Shown: one piece after another, positions 53,110 to 61,690 of the stretch | How positions within the stretch are numbered: the stretch's first letter is position 1 | How the letters are laid out: every line of letters starts with the position of its first letter | From: Alcanivoracaceae bacterium | GTDB taxonomy: Bacteria > Pseudomonadota > Gammaproteobacteria > Pseudomonadales > Alcanivoracaceae | DNA: 64,000 nt | NCBI GenBank assembly: GCA_023146255.1 | Contig: JAGLCJ010000006.1 | Span: forward strand, 1-64,000 | Direction: 5' to 3' | Position numbers and translations under genes: made by a program | Notes under the pieces: model-generated | What the model saw: only the letters and a program-made list of their open reading frames with translations | Told to the model about the DNA's origin: nothing | The model's database searches: none

Positions 53110-54566
53110 TGACTCTCCATCATGGTCCGGGCCGCCCGGAATGCTGCTGTGACACGCTCTTTAACGCCCTCATGGGGGACAACCGGTTGCGGATAATTAT
53201 CCGGCGGCACCGGCGCCCTCCAGGGCGCATGAATCGATTTGGCCGAAAGCCCGGCAAGCTCTGGGACAAAACGCCGGATGAATTCCCCTTCAGGGTCAAA
53301 TCTCTCACTCTGCCGAATCGGGCTGAACACACGGAAATACGGCGCAGCGTCAGTGCCTGTGGAGGCACTCCACTGCCAACCACCATTGTTGGCAGCAAAA
53401 TCACCGTCGATAAGGTGGCGCATGAAAAACTCCTCGCCGCGCCGCCAGTCGATGAAAAGATGCTTGCTCAGAAACATGGCGCTGACCATGCGCAGGCGGT
53501 TATGCATCCAGCCGGTCTGCAGCAGTTGCCGTTGCGCGGCATCAACCAGCGGGTACCCGGTTCGCCCTTCACACCAGGCCTGAAACCGGGAGTTATCCGA
53601 ACTCCACTGAATATACCGGGTGTCCTCACGAAACGCTTCGCCACGGGCGAGACGGGGAAAGTTGGCCATGATCTGACGGTAGAAATCCCGCCAGGCCAAC
53701 TCACCAATCCAGCATTCCGCGCCTTCCCTGCTGGCAGCATCCTGCAGCGCCGGCCGTGCCGCCAGCCAGCATTCGGTCACCGAAAGCGTGCCGGCAGAAA
53801 GCGCGGTGGAGAGAACACTGGTTGCCGCCAACGCCGGATAGTCACGACGCTGCCGGTAACCGGAAAGCCCGGCATCAATAAACCGCCGCAGCTGCTTGCG
53901 AGCTGACAATTCGCCCGGTTGCCACTTGCTGGTCAACGATTCAGGTACCGCCAGACCGGACAACGCAGCATCAATCAGGGCGTTCCCTGCAAACAGCACC
54001 GATGAACCCGGGTTCCGGCGCCGAGTCGGGGCTGGCAGCGGGCCGTGAGCAGAAAGCCATTTCTCCCAGGCCCGCCGATACGGGGTAAACACGGTGTAAG
54101 GCGTGCCCTGCCCCGACATTAGCAACTTCGGCGGCACCAGCACCGCGTGATCAAAGCCGACGATTTCAACGCCAGCCGAGGCAGCCAGCGCCGCACAGGC
54201 GCGATCACGGTTCAGCTCATTGAGGGGGTATTCGCGGCCACAGTAGATACGCGCCACAGTATGCTCTCGCAGGTATTTACCGAGCAGCCGGGGCACTTCG
54301 GCAAAATCGCCGGCATTCACGATATCCAGCGGCACCCCCATTCTCGCCAGCGTTTCGCCGAGCTCACGAAGCGACTGAAGCACATACCAGGATCGTAACG
54401 GCGCCACGCCATGCCGCTGCCATTGCTGCTCACACAGCATGTACAGGGCCCGTACCGGACGGCCATCGGCCAAAGCAGCAGTCAGTGCGGCATGCTCGTG
54501 AACCCGAAGATCATTGCGATACCAGACCAGAACAGTGGCCGGCGAGGTGGTCTCGGGCATTCCCAT
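53106..54566 (-). CDS. phrB: Deoxyribodipyrimidine photolyase
   Basis: A 486-residue class I CPD photolyase/cryptochrome family protein. The N-terminal antenna domain starts VLVWYRNDLRVHEHAAL. The FAD domain has ECWIGELAWRDFYRQIM, WMHNRLRMVSAMFLSKH and NNGGWQWSASTGTDAAPYFR, which are complete. It repairs UV dimers with light. As first gene of the phrB-oxidase-DUF1365-cfa operon it suggests control by light or singlet oxygen. The ATG at 54566 has GAGG upstream. Confidence 0.94.
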   Translation of the reverse strand: MGMPETTSPATVLVWYRNDLRVHEHAALTAALADGRPVRALYMLCEQQWQRHGVAPLRSWYVLQSLRELGETLARMGVPLDIVNAGDFAEVPRLLGKYLREHTVARIYCGREYPLNELNRDRACAALAASAGVEIVGFDHAVLVPPKLLMSGQGTPYTVFTPYRRAWEKWLSAHGPLPAPTRRRNPGSSVLFAGNALIDAALSGLAVPESLTSKWQPGELSARKQLRRFIDAGLSGYRQRRDYPALAATSVLSTALSAGTLSVTECWLAARPALQDAASREGAECWIGELAWRDFYRQIMANFPRLARGEAFREDTRYIQWSSDNSRFQAWCEGRTGYPLVDAAQRQLLQTGWMHNRLRMVSAMFLSKHLFIDWRRGEEFFMRHLIDGDFAANNGGWQWSASTGTDAAPYFRVFSPIRQSERFDPEGEFIRRFVPELAGLSAKSIHAPWRAPVPPDNYPQPVVPHEGVKERVTAAFRAARTMMESQ

Positions 54567-54631
54567 GCATCCTCATCAAGATGAAGGCAATGGTAGCCCT
54601 TCACGCTGTGACCCGGGTGTGAAAATCGCCC

Positions 54632-54660
54632 TTCATAAAACTGTTACATCATCGTAATCT
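54632..54660 (+). promoter_or_regulatory. Possible promoter of the porin gene
   Basis: TTCATA (54632-54637) and TAATCT (54655-54660) are 17 nt apart and could serve as -35 and -10 boxes. Between and across them lies the dyad TTAC-N6-GTAA (54644-54657). It could be read as part of a Pho-box-like or an OmpR-like site, but the match to each is weak. Confidence 0.35.
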
Positions 54661-54685
54661 GGCCACTCTTGAGGAAGGAGCCCCC

Positions 54686-55735
54686 ATGCGCAACCGATAT
54701 CTGCTACCCCTGACACTGACCATGACCAGCCTTTGCCCGCTCAATGCGATGGCTGCAGATGCCCAGATCTATGGTCGACTGCACCTGTCCGCCGACTATC
54801 TGAATGCCGAAACCGGTGATGAGGGCGGCAACCTGTCCAGCAATAGGAGCCGGATCGGCTTCAAGGGCACCACCACGATTTCCGACTCCCTGACAGCCCT
54901 TTGGCAGATTGAGGCCGGCATCGAGGCCGATGACAGCAAGACCATCAGCACCGATCGCAATACCTTCGCCGGCCTGCGTGGCGGTTGGGGCGAAGTTCGT
55001 GCCGGTCGCTTTGACACCCCGTTCAAACTGCTGCACAGCAACACCAGCCTGTTCTCCGATCAGGTCGGTGATGGCCGCAATATTCTCCGGGCAGACGCTG
55101 CCTACAACGATCCTGCTGAAGCGGATCCGAACTGGTGGAACGAACGCCTGCGCAACTCCATTGCCTACACCAGCCCCAGCTGGCAGAACCTGATTGCCAA
55201 CGTGCAGTACTCAACCAATCAGGACAGCGGCACCGCCACCAGCTCGGATCAGGCCTCCTGGAGCGCCTCACTGGAGTGGCGTTACAAGGACCTGTGGCTG
55301 GCGGTTGCCCATGAAGACTCGACCAAGCTAATTGACGTGCTTGGCGGCTTCGTTGCCGAACGTGAAGCCATGCGCGCAGCACTGTCATGGCAACTGGGTG
55401 CCACCCGCCTGATCGGCATCTATCAGCAGGCCAGCAACCCGCGCACCGATGCCTGGGGCGCCGGCCTCTATCATGCCATCACCGACAAGCTGGCGCTGAA
55501 AACCCATTTCTATCAACTGGATGCCGCTGGCACGGCCGAGGACGCCGAGCTTTTCGCGGTGGGCGTGGATTACACCATGGCCAAGGCACTGATGTTCTAT
55601 CTGAACTATGGGCAAATGAACAATGGCGACAGTATCAACCGCGATCCCTGGACTCAGGGCCGGGGTGACGCACTGACCACAGGTAACGGTGACAATCCGG
55701 ACGCGGTATCCGCCGGGGCGGTTTACCGGTTCTGA
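54686..55735 (+). CDS. Gram-negative porin
   Basis: A 349-residue outer-membrane porin. The signal peptide (about 1-23) ends in NAMAA before DAQIYGRLHLSADYL, a classic 16-strand porin opening. SNRSRIGFKGTT, GLRGGWGEVRAGRFDTPFK and the C-terminal AVYRF, ending in the Phe recognised by BamA, all fit. Substrate specificity cannot be read. It has a GGAAGGAG ribosome site and is divergent from phrB. Confidence 0.93.
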   Translation: MRNRYLLPLTLTMTSLCPLNAMAADAQIYGRLHLSADYLNAETGDEGGNLSSNRSRIGFKGTTTISDSLTALWQIEAGIEADDSKTISTDRNTFAGLRGGWGEVRAGRFDTPFKLLHSNTSLFSDQVGDGRNILRADAAYNDPAEADPNWWNERLRNSIAYTSPSWQNLIANVQYSTNQDSGTATSSDQASWSASLEWRYKDLWLAVAHEDSTKLIDVLGGFVAEREAMRAALSWQLGATRLIGIYQQASNPRTDAWGAGLYHAITDKLALKTHFYQLDAAGTAEDAELFAVGVDYTMAKALMFYLNYGQMNNGDSINRDPWTQGRGDALTTGNGDNPDAVSAGAVYRF

Positions 55736-55742
55736 GCTGACG

Positions 55743-55778
55743 GGATGCCGAGAAAACCTTTCCCGGCATCCTCGTTTA
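55743..55778 (+). terminator. Terminator-like hairpin after the porin gene
   Basis: GGATGCCG (55743-55750) pairs with CGGCATCC (55764-55771) around a 13-nt loop, followed by TCGTTTA. It starts seven bases after the porin stop and ends at the stop of the convergent lpxO. The T run is short, so strength is uncertain. Confidence 0.65.
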
Positions 55779-56684
55779 TCAGGCAATAGCGCGAACGATC
55801 AGCGCAAGCAAACCGAGAATAACCAGCCATTTGCCGGCCACATACACCGGCTTGTTCCAGCGCTTGATCTTCTTCAGCGCATTTTTGTAAGCCAGCACAC
55901 CCTTGCCAAGACGGTTGCCAATACCGGTGTAACTGCTGTCCACATTATCAATTGCGAACAGTCGGTTGAAGAAACGGCCAAAGTAGTAATACAACCGCTG
56001 GACCAGTTTCGGCCGCATCGGCCGGTCGATATCCGTCATCAGAATAACCCGCGGCGTATCAGTGTCGTTATAAGCCGAATGCAGATAGGTCTCATCAAAA
56101 ATAATGCTGTCGCCATCGCGCCAGACATAATGATCGCCATTGATCATCAAACCGCATTTCTCAGAGTTAGGGGTCGACAAACCGAGCGAATAACGAAGCG
56201 TGTAGGCAAACGGGTCATGGTGAATATTGAGTCGCTTGCCCGGCATCAGCACGGCAAACAGGGCGATATTCATCCCCGGCACCTGATCAATCAGGGCGCG
56301 GGTTTTCGGCGCCAACTCATAGGCTGACGGAATTTCATTGTCATAGATCTTCAGATAAAAACTTTTCCAGCGGTTGTCCTTGTAAAAACTGCTGGCTGGC
56401 AGATCATCCTTGACCGAGATATGGCCCTGCCCATAAAGCTGCAGAGCCTCTTCACGAATCACTTCCCAGTTATCTTCAAGAATACGGGTCTCCGGGAACA
56501 GCTCCTTCGACAACTGCGCCCTGTTCGGCACCTTCGACAGCAGATATGCCGGAATATTGAAGGGCACCATAAAGGTGGAGAAGTCGGTAAGCTGGCGTCC
56601 AAGCGGGAAGGTAACCCGGTTGCGCATCCTGATGAACAGAATGCAACCTGCATACAAGGCAACAATCGACAAGACGATAACCAT
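55779..56684 (-). CDS. lpxO: Lipid A 2-hydroxylase LpxO-like Asp/Asn beta-hydroxylase
   Basis: A 301-residue membrane-anchored 2-oxoglutarate/Fe(II) oxygenase; Salmonella LpxO has 302 residues and hydroxylates the secondary myristate of lipid A. An N-terminal helix (3-19) and a C-terminal helix (about 280-300) frame the catalytic domain. Expected iron ligands are His155, Asp157 (NIHHDPFAYT) and His202, with Arg212 for 2-oxoglutarate. The start at 56684 has AGGAG upstream. The tRNA-Lys terminator lies in its 5' region. Confidence 0.9.
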   Translation of the reverse strand: MVIVLSIVALYAGCILFIRMRNRVTFPLGRQLTDFSTFMVPFNIPAYLLSKVPNRAQLSKELFPETRILEDNWEVIREEALQLYGQGHISVKDDLPASSFYKDNRWKSFYLKIYDNEIPSAYELAPKTRALIDQVPGMNIALFAVLMPGKRLNIHHDPFAYTLRYSLGLSTPNSEKCGLMINGDHYVWRDGDSIIFDETYLHSAYNDTDTPRVILMTDIDRPMRPKLVQRLYYYFGRFFNRLFAIDNVDSSYTGIGNRLGKGVLAYKNALKKIKRWNKPVYVAGKWLVILGLLALIVRAIA

Positions 56685-56716
56685 AGTGTTTCTCCTGGTG
56701 CCTGACAGCGCGCAAA

Positions 56717-56754
56717 ACAAAAAGCCCCACAGATCTCTTCTGCGGGGCTTTTTG
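56717..56754 (-). terminator. Rho-independent terminator after tRNA-Lys
   Basis: On the minus strand AAAAAGCCCCGCAG and a matching arm ending GGGGCTTTTT form a GC stem with A/T extension and a T run, about 10 nt after the tRNA 3' end. The outer GCGCAAAA/TTTTGCGC pairing prolongs the stem. It sits between tRNA-Lys and lpxO, so lpxO needs its own promoter or partial read-through. Confidence 0.88.
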
Positions 56755-56764
56755 CGCTTGATCA

Positions 56765-56839
56765 TGGTGGGTCGTGATGGATTCGAACCATCGACCAATT
56801 GGTTAAAAGCCAACTGCTCTACCGCTGAGCTAACGACCC
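56765..56839 (-). tRNA. tRNA-Lys (anticodon TTT)
   Basis: The 75-nt minus-strand sequence starts GGGTCGTTAGCTCAGC, has anticodon stem-loop TTGGCTTTTAACCAA with anticodon TTT, a T loop GGTTCGAATCC and an encoded CCA end (56767-56765). All four arms pair. It is a substrate of the MnmA thiolation pathway encoded elsewhere in the window. Confidence 0.97.
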
Positions 56840-56855
56840 CTTGAAAGAGGCGCAA

Positions 56856-56883
56856 ATGATACTGATTTTTGCGCGGGCGACAA
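56856..56883 (-). promoter_or_regulatory. Sigma-70 promoter of tRNA-Lys
   Basis: On the minus strand TTGTCG (56878-56883) and TATCAT (56856-56861) are separated by 16 nt, with the tRNA starting 16 nt after the -10 box. The match is good on both boxes. Confidence 0.75.
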
Positions 56884-56923
56884 GGGCAAATCGCATTTTT
56901 TTGTCATATTCAGAAAACAGCGA

Positions 56924-57601
56924 TCAGGCCCCGCGATAACGTGTCGGGTCCGCCACACCAGCCGCAGCAAAGCCCTCTCTGCGCAGGCGGCAACTGTCAC
57001 ATCGACCACAGGCCTCGCCCAGCTCACTGGCCTGATAACAGGACACCGTCAGCCGGTAATCCAGCCCGGCCGCGGCACCTGCACGAATAATGTCTGCCTT
57101 GCCAAGCATCAGCAGAGGCGCCACCACCTGCGGCCCATGACCTTCGACACCGGCTTTGGTAGCCACTTCCGCAAGCCTCTGGAAGGCATCAATAAACTCG
57201 GGGCGGCAGTCCGGGTAGCCGGAGTAATCGACGGCGTTGACACCGATATGAATCTCAGCCGCATCCAGCACTTCCGCCAAACCCAGCGCCAACGCCAGGA
57301 ATACGGTATTGCGGGCCGGCACATAGGTCACCGGAATCCCGTCACCGCCGTGCTCAGGCACAGCAATCGCAGAATCGGTGAGGGCCGAGCCACCAATACT
57401 GCCCAGACCCAGCTGAATGATCCGATGACTGCTTGCCCCCAGCGCCGCAGCAACGCGCTCCGCCGCCAGCAGCTCTGCCCGATGCCGCTGGCCGTAGTCG
57501 AACGCCACGGTGTGGCATTCCAGGCCTCTGGCCCGCGCCAACGCCAGACAGGTGGAGGAATCCAGCCCTCCGGACAACAGCACCACCGCCCTGCCCATCA
57601 T
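56924..57601 (-). CDS. queC: 7-cyano-7-deazaguanine synthase QueC
   Basis: A 225-residue PP-loop enzyme converting CDG to preQ0 for queuosine. The ATP loop SGGLDSS is at 10-16, and the zinc cysteines Cys188, Cys198, Cys201 and Cys204 are in place. Two ATG codons open the gene; the first overlaps the queE stop by four bases. It is followed by the tRNA-Lys promoter rather than a visible terminator. Confidence 0.95.
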   Translation of the reverse strand: MMGRAVVLLSGGLDSSTCLALARARGLECHTVAFDYGQRHRAELLAAERVAAALGASSHRIIQLGLGSIGGSALTDSAIAVPEHGGDGIPVTYVPARNTVFLALALGLAEVLDAAEIHIGVNAVDYSGYPDCRPEFIDAFQRLAEVATKAGVEGHGPQVVAPLLMLGKADIIRAGAAAGLDYRLTVSCYQASELGEACGRCDSCRLRREGFAAAGVADPTRYRGA

Positions 57602-58239
57602 CTCCCCCTTGAGTCCTGCCAGAGCAGCTTGTGCAGCTGCAACTGGAAACGCACCGGCAGCCGATCAGCGAGAATCCAGCCGGCCAGATCGGCCGGGGCC
57701 AACTGCTCGAAAACCGGTGAAAACAGTACCTCACCAACCCGCCCGGCAAGCCCATACTGGTCCAGCTGCATCCTCGCCCAGTCGTAGTCACGCCGGTCGG
57801 CCAGCACAAACTTGATCTGATCCTTTTTCGCCAGCAAAGACAGGTTCTCCAGCCGGTTGTTGTGTACCTCACCGGAACCGGGCGCCTTCAAATCCATGAC
57901 GATGCTGACCCGGCTGTCGACCGCGCTGATGTCCAGCGCCCCACCGGTCTCCAGGCTGACTTCGTAGCCGGCGTCACAAAGCTGCGTCAGCAATGGATGA
58001 ACCCCAGGCTGCGCCAGTGGCTCGCCACCGGTAACGGTGACAAAGCCGGCCTGGTACTGCGCCACCTCGTCAAGGATCTGCTGCAACGCGCGCTTGTCGC
58101 CACCATGGAAGGCATACTCGGTGTCGCACCAGACACAACGCTGCGGGCAACCGGTCAGCCGGACGAATACCGTCGGCCTGCCGACGCTACGCGCCTCGCC
58201 CTGCAGGGAGTGGAATATCTCGGTGATGCGAAGATCCAC
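57598..58239 (-). CDS. queE: 7-carboxy-7-deazaguanine synthase QueE
   Basis: A 213-residue radical-SAM enzyme making 7-carboxy-7-deazaguanine, the substrate of QueC. The cluster motif CPQRCVWC (Cys31, Cys35, Cys38) is complete, and TVTGGEPLAQ follows. The start is a GTG at 58239, where the product aligns with family N-termini (DLRITEIFHSLQGEA). It lies 38 nt after cpoB at the end of the Tol-Pal operon, a linkage common in gammaproteobacteria. Confidence 0.94.
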   Translation of the reverse strand: MDLRITEIFHSLQGEARSVGRPTVFVRLTGCPQRCVWCDTEYAFHGGDKRALQQILDEVAQYQAGFVTVTGGEPLAQPGVHPLLTQLCDAGYEVSLETGGALDISAVDSRVSIVMDLKAPGSGEVHNNRLENLSLLAKKDQIKFVLADRRDYDWARMQLDQYGLAGRVGEVLFSPVFEQLAPADLAGWILADRLPVRFQLQLHKLLWQDSRGR

Positions 58240-58277
58240 GGCGGCCTCGGAAGGCCCCGGGAGGAGCCGACAGGAAG

Positions 58278-59024
58278 TTACTTGAGCTGTTCGAGCATCG
58301 TCCTGGCGTAGCCCGCCTCTGACGATGTCGGGAACTGCTGAATGACGCGGTTGAGCGTGACTCGTGCTTCTGCAGGCTTGCCAGACTCGGCTTCCAGCAC
58401 GGCAAGGCGATACATTGCCGAAGGAACCCGACTGCTATCCGGAAAGCGCTCTATCACGATACGAAACTGGTCCATGGCCTTGGCCCGGTCCGGCTTCTCA
58501 ATACTTCGCCAGGCCTCGCCTAGCCAGAAATGGGAAAAGTCCCTGAACTGGCCCTGTGGGTAGTCCGCCAGATACTTTTCGAACGCCTTTCGGGCATCTT
58601 CAAACTTGCTTGCATAGAGCATGTCCCGAGCCGCCATATATGCCGCTCGCTCATCCTCCGGACTGGCTGCCGAAGTGGCTGCCGGTGCCGTTCCAGCGCC
58701 CTCCGGCTGCGCACTGCCAGCTGCTGCAGACGCGGGCGTCAAAGCATTCAGACGCGAGTCCAGATCCAGATAACGCTCACGCTCTGCCTGCTTCATGTTC
58801 TCAAGCTCGAAGCGAAGCTCTTCATACTGACCGCGCAGCGAGGCAATTTCCTGCTCATACTGCTGCAACTGCTGCATCAGCATCATCAGGGCCTCGTCGC
58901 TGGCGACAGCAGCCTGACGGCTGCTCTGCACCCGGTCCTCAACGGACAGCGGGCCGAGGCCCTGCGCGAACGCAGGAACCATCAGCCCGCTCAGAATAAC
59001 GCCGTAAATCAGGCGTTTATTCAT
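58278..59024 (-). CDS. cpoB: Cell division coordinator CpoB
   Basis: A 248-residue periplasmic protein with a signal peptide (1-20, ending VPAFA), an N-terminal coiled-coil trimerisation region (about 45-90), a Pro/Ala linker and three TPR-like repeats (about 125-245). CpoB (YbgF) binds TolA and PBP1B and links outer-membrane constriction to peptidoglycan synthesis. The ATG at 59024 was preferred over a TTG three codons earlier. It is 13 nt after pal. Confidence 0.93.
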   Translation of the reverse strand: MNKRLIYGVILSGLMVPAFAQGLGPLSVEDRVQSSRQAAVASDEALMMLMQQLQQYEQEIASLRGQYEELRFELENMKQAERERYLDLDSRLNALTPASAAAGSAQPEGAGTAPAATSAASPEDERAAYMAARDMLYASKFEDARKAFEKYLADYPQGQFRDFSHFWLGEAWRSIEKPDRAKAMDQFRIVIERFPDSSRVPSAMYRLAVLEAESGKPAEARVTLNRVIQQFPTSSEAGYARTMLEQLK

Positions 59025-59037
59025 CACTACCAACCTG

Positions 59038-59601
59038 TTACGGACGGCCGGAAACGTAGTTCAGCTCAACGCGGCGGTTCTTGGCCCAGGACATTTCGTC
59101 GCTGCCATAGGCTGCCGGCTTCTCTTCACCGTAACTCACCATCTCGATCTGCGACGCTGCAACACCCTGAACGCGCAGGAACTTCTCAACCGACTGGCCA
59201 CGACGCTCGGACAGTGCCACGTTGTACTCGCGGGTGCCGCGCTCGTCAGCATGACCTTCCAGACGGACCTTGGCGTTGCTGTTGCCCTTCAGGTAGACAG
59301 CGTGAGCACGCAGGGTCTCGAAAGCAGCCGCCGGGACAGAAGCATTATCGAACGCAAAGTAGATAACGCGGCTGCTGGTGGTGCCATCGTAGTTGGACGG
59401 ATGGTTGTGGAAGTTATCGGCGGTCAGAGAAATAGCGCTCTGTTGAGCCTGATCCTGAATCGGTGCAATCTGGGTCTGGGAGTCGGTCTGACTACCTGAC
59501 TGCAGATCGCCGCTCTGATCGTCGGTCGGCTTGCTGGAGCAAGCTACAAGGGTGGATGCAAGCAATACGGCGAACAGCGATTTGGAAGCAAAGGCACTCA
59601 T
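59038..59601 (-). CDS. pal: Peptidoglycan-associated lipoprotein Pal
   Basis: A 187-residue outer-membrane lipoprotein with lipobox LVACSSK (Cys21), a Gln/Asp/Ser-rich linker and an OmpA-like peptidoglycan-binding domain (about 75-187), including YFAFDNASVP, LEGHADERGTREYN and ALSERRGQSVEKFL. It anchors the outer membrane to the cell wall and binds TolB. It lies 50 nt after tolB. Confidence 0.96.
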   Translation of the reverse strand: MSAFASKSLFAVLLASTLVACSSKPTDDQSGDLQSGSQTDSQTQIAPIQDQAQQSAISLTADNFHNHPSNYDGTTSSRVIYFAFDNASVPAAAFETLRAHAVYLKGNSNAKVRLEGHADERGTREYNVALSERRGQSVEKFLRVQGVAASQIEMVSYGEEKPAAYGSDEMSWAKNRRVELNYVSGRP

Positions 59602-59651
59602 TTGGTGACTCCTGTTAAGTAGCGTAAGTGGGCAACACTGCCCGGGTTACA

Positions 59652-60932
59652 TCATTGGAAGAATGGAGACCAGGCTGGCTCCCTGACTTCCCCTTCCTTC
59701 GACGGCAGGTGCACCTTGATCCTGCCATCGATGGACACGGCCTGCAAAACGCCCGCGCCCCCGTGTTTCGTCGCGTAAATTATCATACTTCCATTCGGCG
59801 CAACACTGGGCGATTCGTCCTGCACGGTGTTCGTCACAATATTAAAGGTGTGACGCTGTAAATCCTGTACGGCAACATGGAACTCCCCTCTCCGTCGATG
59901 GATGTAGGCCAGATAGCGGCCGTCCGGGGTCACCGTCGGGTTGGAGTTATAGTCGCCCTCAAAGCTGACTCGACGCACGGACCTGTCTCTCAGATCCAGA
60001 CGGTAGATCTGCGGGCCGCCACCCCGGCCAGAGGTAAAGACGAGCGATTGACCATCGGGCAGCCACTTAGGTTCCGTATCAATTGCATAATGATTGGTCA
60101 TTCTGGTCAGCTGCCGACTGGCGATATCAAGCAGGTATATCTCGGGATTGCCGTCCCGCGACAGCGTCAGGGCAAGCCGGCGACCGTCCGGGGACCAGGA
60201 TGGTGCACCGTTAATGCCGGTAAAGCTGCTGACCAGCTGGCGCTGCATGGTCGACAGCTCGTGGATGTAGATCCCCGGCATCCCATTGGCCTCGAACGAA
60301 ACATAGGCAATGCGTTTGCCATCCGGCGACCAGGACGGACTCATGATCGGCTCACGGCTGCGCAGCACCGTCCTTGCTCTGGCGCCATCGGCATCTGCGT
60401 ATTGCAGCTGAAACGGATAATCTGCACCCCGATTGTGCGTCACGTACAGGATCCGGGTGGAAAACGCGCCGCGGACACCCGTGAGCTGCTCGTAGATCCG
60501 GTCTGAAATCGCATGCGCAACATCGCGAAGTTGGGCCGCCTTGGGCTGATAGGTCTCACCGATCAGCCGCACCCCACGAGCCACATCATGCAACTCGTAG
60601 CTGACCCGGAACTCTCCGGCAGGCAATGGCTCGACCCGGCCGATCACCAGAAACTCACTGCCCAGCACGCGGAAATCCCGGTAGCTGATCTCTTCCGCAC
60701 GGCTCGGCCGACTGAGCATTTCCGAAGCCGGCAGTGGCCGGAACTGACCGCTGCGGTGCAAATTCGCCGCGATCACCGCATCAACCTGCTCAGGCACTGC
60801 AACACCGCCACTGGCAAACGGCACCACCGCAATGGGCACGGCATCGACACGGCCTTCCGTTACCTGAATCATCAGCTGCGCCTGGGCAGCTGCCGACAAG
60901 GACATCAAAACAAGCAATAGCAATCTGATCAT
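59652..60932 (-). CDS. tolB: Tol-Pal system protein TolB
   Basis: A 426-residue periplasmic protein with signal peptide (1-18), an N-terminal domain (20-160) and a six-bladed propeller with repeated SWSPDGKRIAYVSFE, SWSPDGRRLALTLS and TPDGRYLAYIHR motifs. TolB binds Pal and TolA. The ATG overlaps the tolA stop by four bases. Length and motifs are normal. Confidence 0.96.
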   Translation of the reverse strand: MIRLLLLVLMSLSAAAQAQLMIQVTEGRVDAVPIAVVPFASGGVAVPEQVDAVIAANLHRSGQFRPLPASEMLSRPSRAEEISYRDFRVLGSEFLVIGRVEPLPAGEFRVSYELHDVARGVRLIGETYQPKAAQLRDVAHAISDRIYEQLTGVRGAFSTRILYVTHNRGADYPFQLQYADADGARARTVLRSREPIMSPSWSPDGKRIAYVSFEANGMPGIYIHELSTMQRQLVSSFTGINGAPSWSPDGRRLALTLSRDGNPEIYLLDIASRQLTRMTNHYAIDTEPKWLPDGQSLVFTSGRGGGPQIYRLDLRDRSVRRVSFEGDYNSNPTVTPDGRYLAYIHRRRGEFHVAVQDLQRHTFNIVTNTVQDESPSVAPNGSMIIYATKHGGAGVLQAVSIDGRIKVHLPSKEGEVREPAWSPFFQ

Positions 60933-61690
60933 TGGCCCGCCATCTGTGGATGGAAATTAATGGTGATGTCACGAAAGTGCTTATTGAACAGGTCTCCGGA
61001 CGGCACCGGCAAGCGGCCGGCACTTTTCACCGCATTGACCGCCGAGTCGTCAAAAGCCCGGTCGCCACTGGATTTCACCAGCTTGACATCAAGCACCTCT
61101 CCGCCCGGAAGCAATCGAATACGAACATGTGCTGATAACGAGTCCTTTTGTCGCGCGGTTGCCGGGATAATCCAGCGCTGACTCAGTGCCGCGGTTATGG
61201 CACTGATATAGCTTTCCGTTTCACTGGCCTCGCGGGCTGCCTGCTCGCGCTGCTGCTGCGCCGAAGATTCCAGCTCTCTATCTTCAGAGGCCATCAATTC
61301 ATCCAGCTCCGGCGCAGTAAATGACGGCTCAGGCTTTGGTTCAGGCTTGGGCGCCGGCTTTGGCTCTGGCTTGGGTGCCGGCTTTGGCACTGGCTTAGCC
61401 TCAGGCTTGGGCGCCGGCTTCGGCACCGGTTTTGGTTCCGGCTTCGCAACGGGTTTCGGTGCCGGTTTGGGTTTGGGCTTGGGCTTGGGCTTTTCATCAG
61501 GCTTGACGACTGCTTGGGGGGTCGGTTTCGGCGCCGGTTTTTCGATGATAACCGCCTGCACATGAGGTGGCAGGGGCCGAACCGTTTTCAGAACGGGCTC
61601 AGACGACCAGCTGAAAGTCACCGCACCAATTATCAGCAGGTGAAGTGCAATGGCGATCGCCAGCGCCGGCCCCAGATCACGTCCGATCAC
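60929..61690 (-). CDS. tolA: Cell envelope integrity protein TolA, short Pro/Lys-rich form
   Basis: A 253-residue inner-membrane protein with one N-terminal helix (about 6-27), a Pro/Lys-rich middle (55-125) and a C-terminal domain (about 160-253) with FDDSAVNAVKSAGRLPVP. E. coli TolA (421 residues) has a long Ala/Lys coiled coil; here it is replaced by tandem PKP-type repeats, like the spanner of TonB. It joins TolQR in the membrane to TolB/Pal. It overlaps tolR and tolB by four bases each. Confidence 0.93.
   Translation of the reverse strand: MIGRDLGPALAIAIALHLLIIGAVTFSWSSEPVLKTVRPLPPHVQAVIIEKPAPKPTPQAVVKPDEKPKPKPKPKPAPKPVAKPEPKPVPKPAPKPEAKPVPKPAPKPEPKPAPKPEPKPEPSFTAPELDELMASEDRELESSAQQQREQAAREASETESYISAITAALSQRWIIPATARQKDSLSAHVRIRLLPGGEVLDVKLVKSSGDRAFDDSAVNAVKSAGRLPVPSGDLFNKHFRDITINFHPQMAGQ
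61315..61500 (-). repeat. Tandem Pro-Lys coding repeats in tolA
   Basis: The region encodes repeated tetrapeptides of the type x-P-K-P (APKP, EPKP, VPKP), giving imperfect 12-bp units and a longer 36-42-bp periodicity. Codon choice varies little, so the DNA is itself repetitive and prone to length change by slippage. Confidence 0.8.

Noticed and set aside
54641..54659. Pho box upstream of the porin
   Set aside because: Two heptamers with four-base spacing can be laid over CTGTTAC and TCGTAAT, but the second matches the consensus poorly and no -10 box sits at the right distance.
61347..61565. Gly/Ala-rich open frame antisense to tolA
   Set aside because: It is the reverse reading of the Pro-Lys repeats and has no start context.
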